Shown piece by piece: positions 40,139 to 40,897 of a DNA stretch of 40,897 nt; the first letter of the stretch is position 1, and each line of letters starts with the position of its first letter. Source of the stretch: DATGIQ01 sp035295665 (GTDB lineage: Bacteria; Planctomycetota; Planctomycetia; Gemmatales; Gemmataceae); assembly GCA_035295665.1 (NCBI GenBank), contig DATGIQ010000260.1:1-40897 (forward strand), in the 5' to 3' direction. The notes beneath the pieces are model-generated. The model did no database searches, was not told where the DNA came from, and saw only the letters and a program-made list of their open reading frames with translations. Made by a program: the position numbers and the translations under genes.

Positions 40139-40678
40139 ATGACTTCCAAGCAACCAATCCGCATCGGGATCCTCACCATCTCCGATCGCGCTAGCCGTGG
40201 CGTCTACCAGGACCTCGGCGGGCCGGCGATCCGCGACTGCCTGACCGAGATGCTCACCTGTGCCTGGGAACCGGTTGCCCGCATCATTCCCGACGAACGA
40301 CCGCTCATCGAAGAAACGTTGAAGCAGTTGTGTGACCAGGAACACACTTGCCTAGTCGTGACCACCGGCGGCACTGGCCCGGCTCGGCGCGATGTAACCC
40401 CGGAGGCGACCGAGGCGGTTTGCGATAAACTGCTGGATGGTTTCGGCGAACTCATGCGCTCCGTGTCGCTCAAGTTTGTGCCGACCGCGATTCTGTCCCG
40501 GCAGATTGCCGGCATCCGTGGCCAATCGCTCATCGTCAACCTTCCGGGCAAGCCCAGCGCCATTCGCGATTGCCTCTTGGCCGTTTTTCCCGCGATTCCC
40601 TACTGCATCGATCTGATCGAGGGACCGTACCTGACCACGAATGAGGCGATGGTGAAGGCCTTTCGACCCAAGCAATAA
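40139..40678 (+). CDS. mog: Molybdopterin adenylyltransferase
   Basis: This 179-residue enzyme activates molybdopterin with ATP before molybdenum insertion (molybdenum cofactor synthesis). Family blocks are IGILTISDRASRGVYQD (residues 8-24), the nucleotide loop TTGGTGPARRDVTPEAT (75-91) and LPGKPSAIRDCLLAV near the C-terminus. The length agrees with MogA rather than the longer MoeA. ATG 40139 is chosen over the in-frame ATG at 40067 because the latter lies inside the divergent gene. No other molybdenum cofactor genes are in the window. The next gene starts one base after its stop. Confidence 0.94.
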   Translation: MTSKQPIRIGILTISDRASRGVYQDLGGPAIRDCLTEMLTCAWEPVARIIPDERPLIEETLKQLCDQEHTCLVVTTGGTGPARRDVTPEATEAVCDKLLDGFGELMRSVSLKFVPTAILSRQIAGIRGQSLIVNLPGKPSAIRDCLLAVFPAIPYCIDLIEGPYLTTNEAMVKAFRPKQ

Positions 40679-40679
40679 C

Positions 40680-40897
40680 ATGGTCAGCCGACACGATAAC
40701 CAGAGCGGGCGGGAACTCGATCTTCGGCGTGCCGAACGTCTGCGAACTGCCGGGCTCCTTCAAGGCGACCGGACCCCGCTCACGATCATCGCCGTTGCGG
40801 AGCAAGCGACCGTCCTTGCGGAACAAGCGATCCAGGATGCGAAACGGGAGCAACCTCCTCCTGCCTTGGCCTGCACCGAAGGCTGTGACTGGTGTTG
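40680..40897 (+). CDS. YkgJ-family cysteine-cluster protein, 3' partial
   Basis: This frame starts at an ATG one base after the mog stop (overlapping arrangement TAACATG) and runs off the end of the window after 72 codons. The N-terminal helix is charged (RELDLRRAERLRTA, then EQATVLAEQAIQDAKREQ). The last visible residues, ACTEGCDWC followed by the first two bases of another codon beginning TG, fit the CxxGCxxCC opening of YkgJ/UPF0153 proteins, which bind zinc or an iron-sulfur cluster through clustered cysteines. The role is unknown. Tight spacing implies cotranscription with mog. Confidence 0.65.
   Translation, partial: MVSRHDNQSGRELDLRRAERLRTAGLLQGDRTPLTIIAVAEQATVLAEQAIQDAKREQPPPALACTEGCDWC

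Noticed and set aside
1..40897. CRISPR array, tRNA or rRNA genes, prophage or integrase
   Set aside because: No regularly spaced direct repeats with unique spacers, no cloverleaf with a TTCRA arm, and no recombinase motifs were seen by eye. A tRNA scan was not run.

Overview
The window looks like a chromosomal segment of a planctomycete, most probably from the Gemmatales side of the phylum. The support is gene content rather than any marker gene: two DUF1501 proteins with Tat-type leaders, a DUF1800 protein, a very large PVC-type membrane dehydrogenase/cytochrome c protein, ECF sigma factors coupled to an anti-sigma-like protein or a receptor Ser/Thr kinase, Tat-exported enolase-superfamily enzymes, and GC-rich DNA throughout. 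No rRNA, tRNA, CRISPR array, integrase or intact transposase was seen.

Layout. 1-3.3 kb (+): the 3' end of a DUF4337-like coiled-coil membrane protein, an orphan DNA amino-methyltransferase and a DUF1501 protein. 3.4-6.2 kb (-): glucose-6-phosphate dehydrogenase (zwf) followed by an FGGY sugar kinase. 6.3-9.7 kb (+): a membrane-anchored protein resembling a periplasmic binding protein and a sensor histidine kinase, each preceded by related GGACTAC-type palindromes. 9.8-10.0 kb: a tiny four-cysteine metal-site protein. 10.1-13.9 kb (-): a PVC dehydrogenase/HEAT/cytochrome c/DUF6807 fusion broken by an apparent one-base frameshift. 14.1-20.6 kb (+): a five-gene unit (ECF sigma, anti-sigma-like protein, multi-repeat carboxypeptidase-regulatory-like protein, DUF1800, DUF1501), with four-base overlaps at two of its four junctions. 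20.9-29.6 kb (-): cimA, valS, an enolase-superfamily sugar-acid enzyme, then an ECF sigma, a zinc-finger Ser/Thr kinase and a secreted coiled-coil protein. 29.75-34.6 kb (+): an RmlD-like reductase, an XPB-like helicase overlapping rsmH, a SprT-like metalloprotease and a zinc-ribbon protein. 34.6-36.2 kb (-): a secreted esterase. 36.3-38.8 kb (+): DUF3303, GYD and cardiolipin synthase. 38.8-40.9 kb: a Tat-exported galactonate-dehydratase-like enzyme (-), diverging from mogA and the start of a YkgJ-type cysteine-cluster protein (+).

Regulation and structure. The most informative non-coding element is a classic-looking attenuator before cimA: a 42-codon leader peptide rich in Val/Ile/Leu near its end, an antiterminator segment right after its stop codon, and a 12-bp terminator stem with a U run 10 bases before the cimA start. 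It would couple isoleucine synthesis (citramalate pathway), and perhaps valS, to branched-chain aminoacyl-tRNA supply. Seven degenerate copies of one roughly 55-70 bp hairpin repeat lie only between genes, usually just after a stop codon. A 26-bp perfect stem nested inside shorter outer arms lies at 20.74-20.87 kb and looks like a small non-autonomous mobile element.

All functional calls rest on motif recognition by eye. No similarity search, structure prediction or folding calculation was run.
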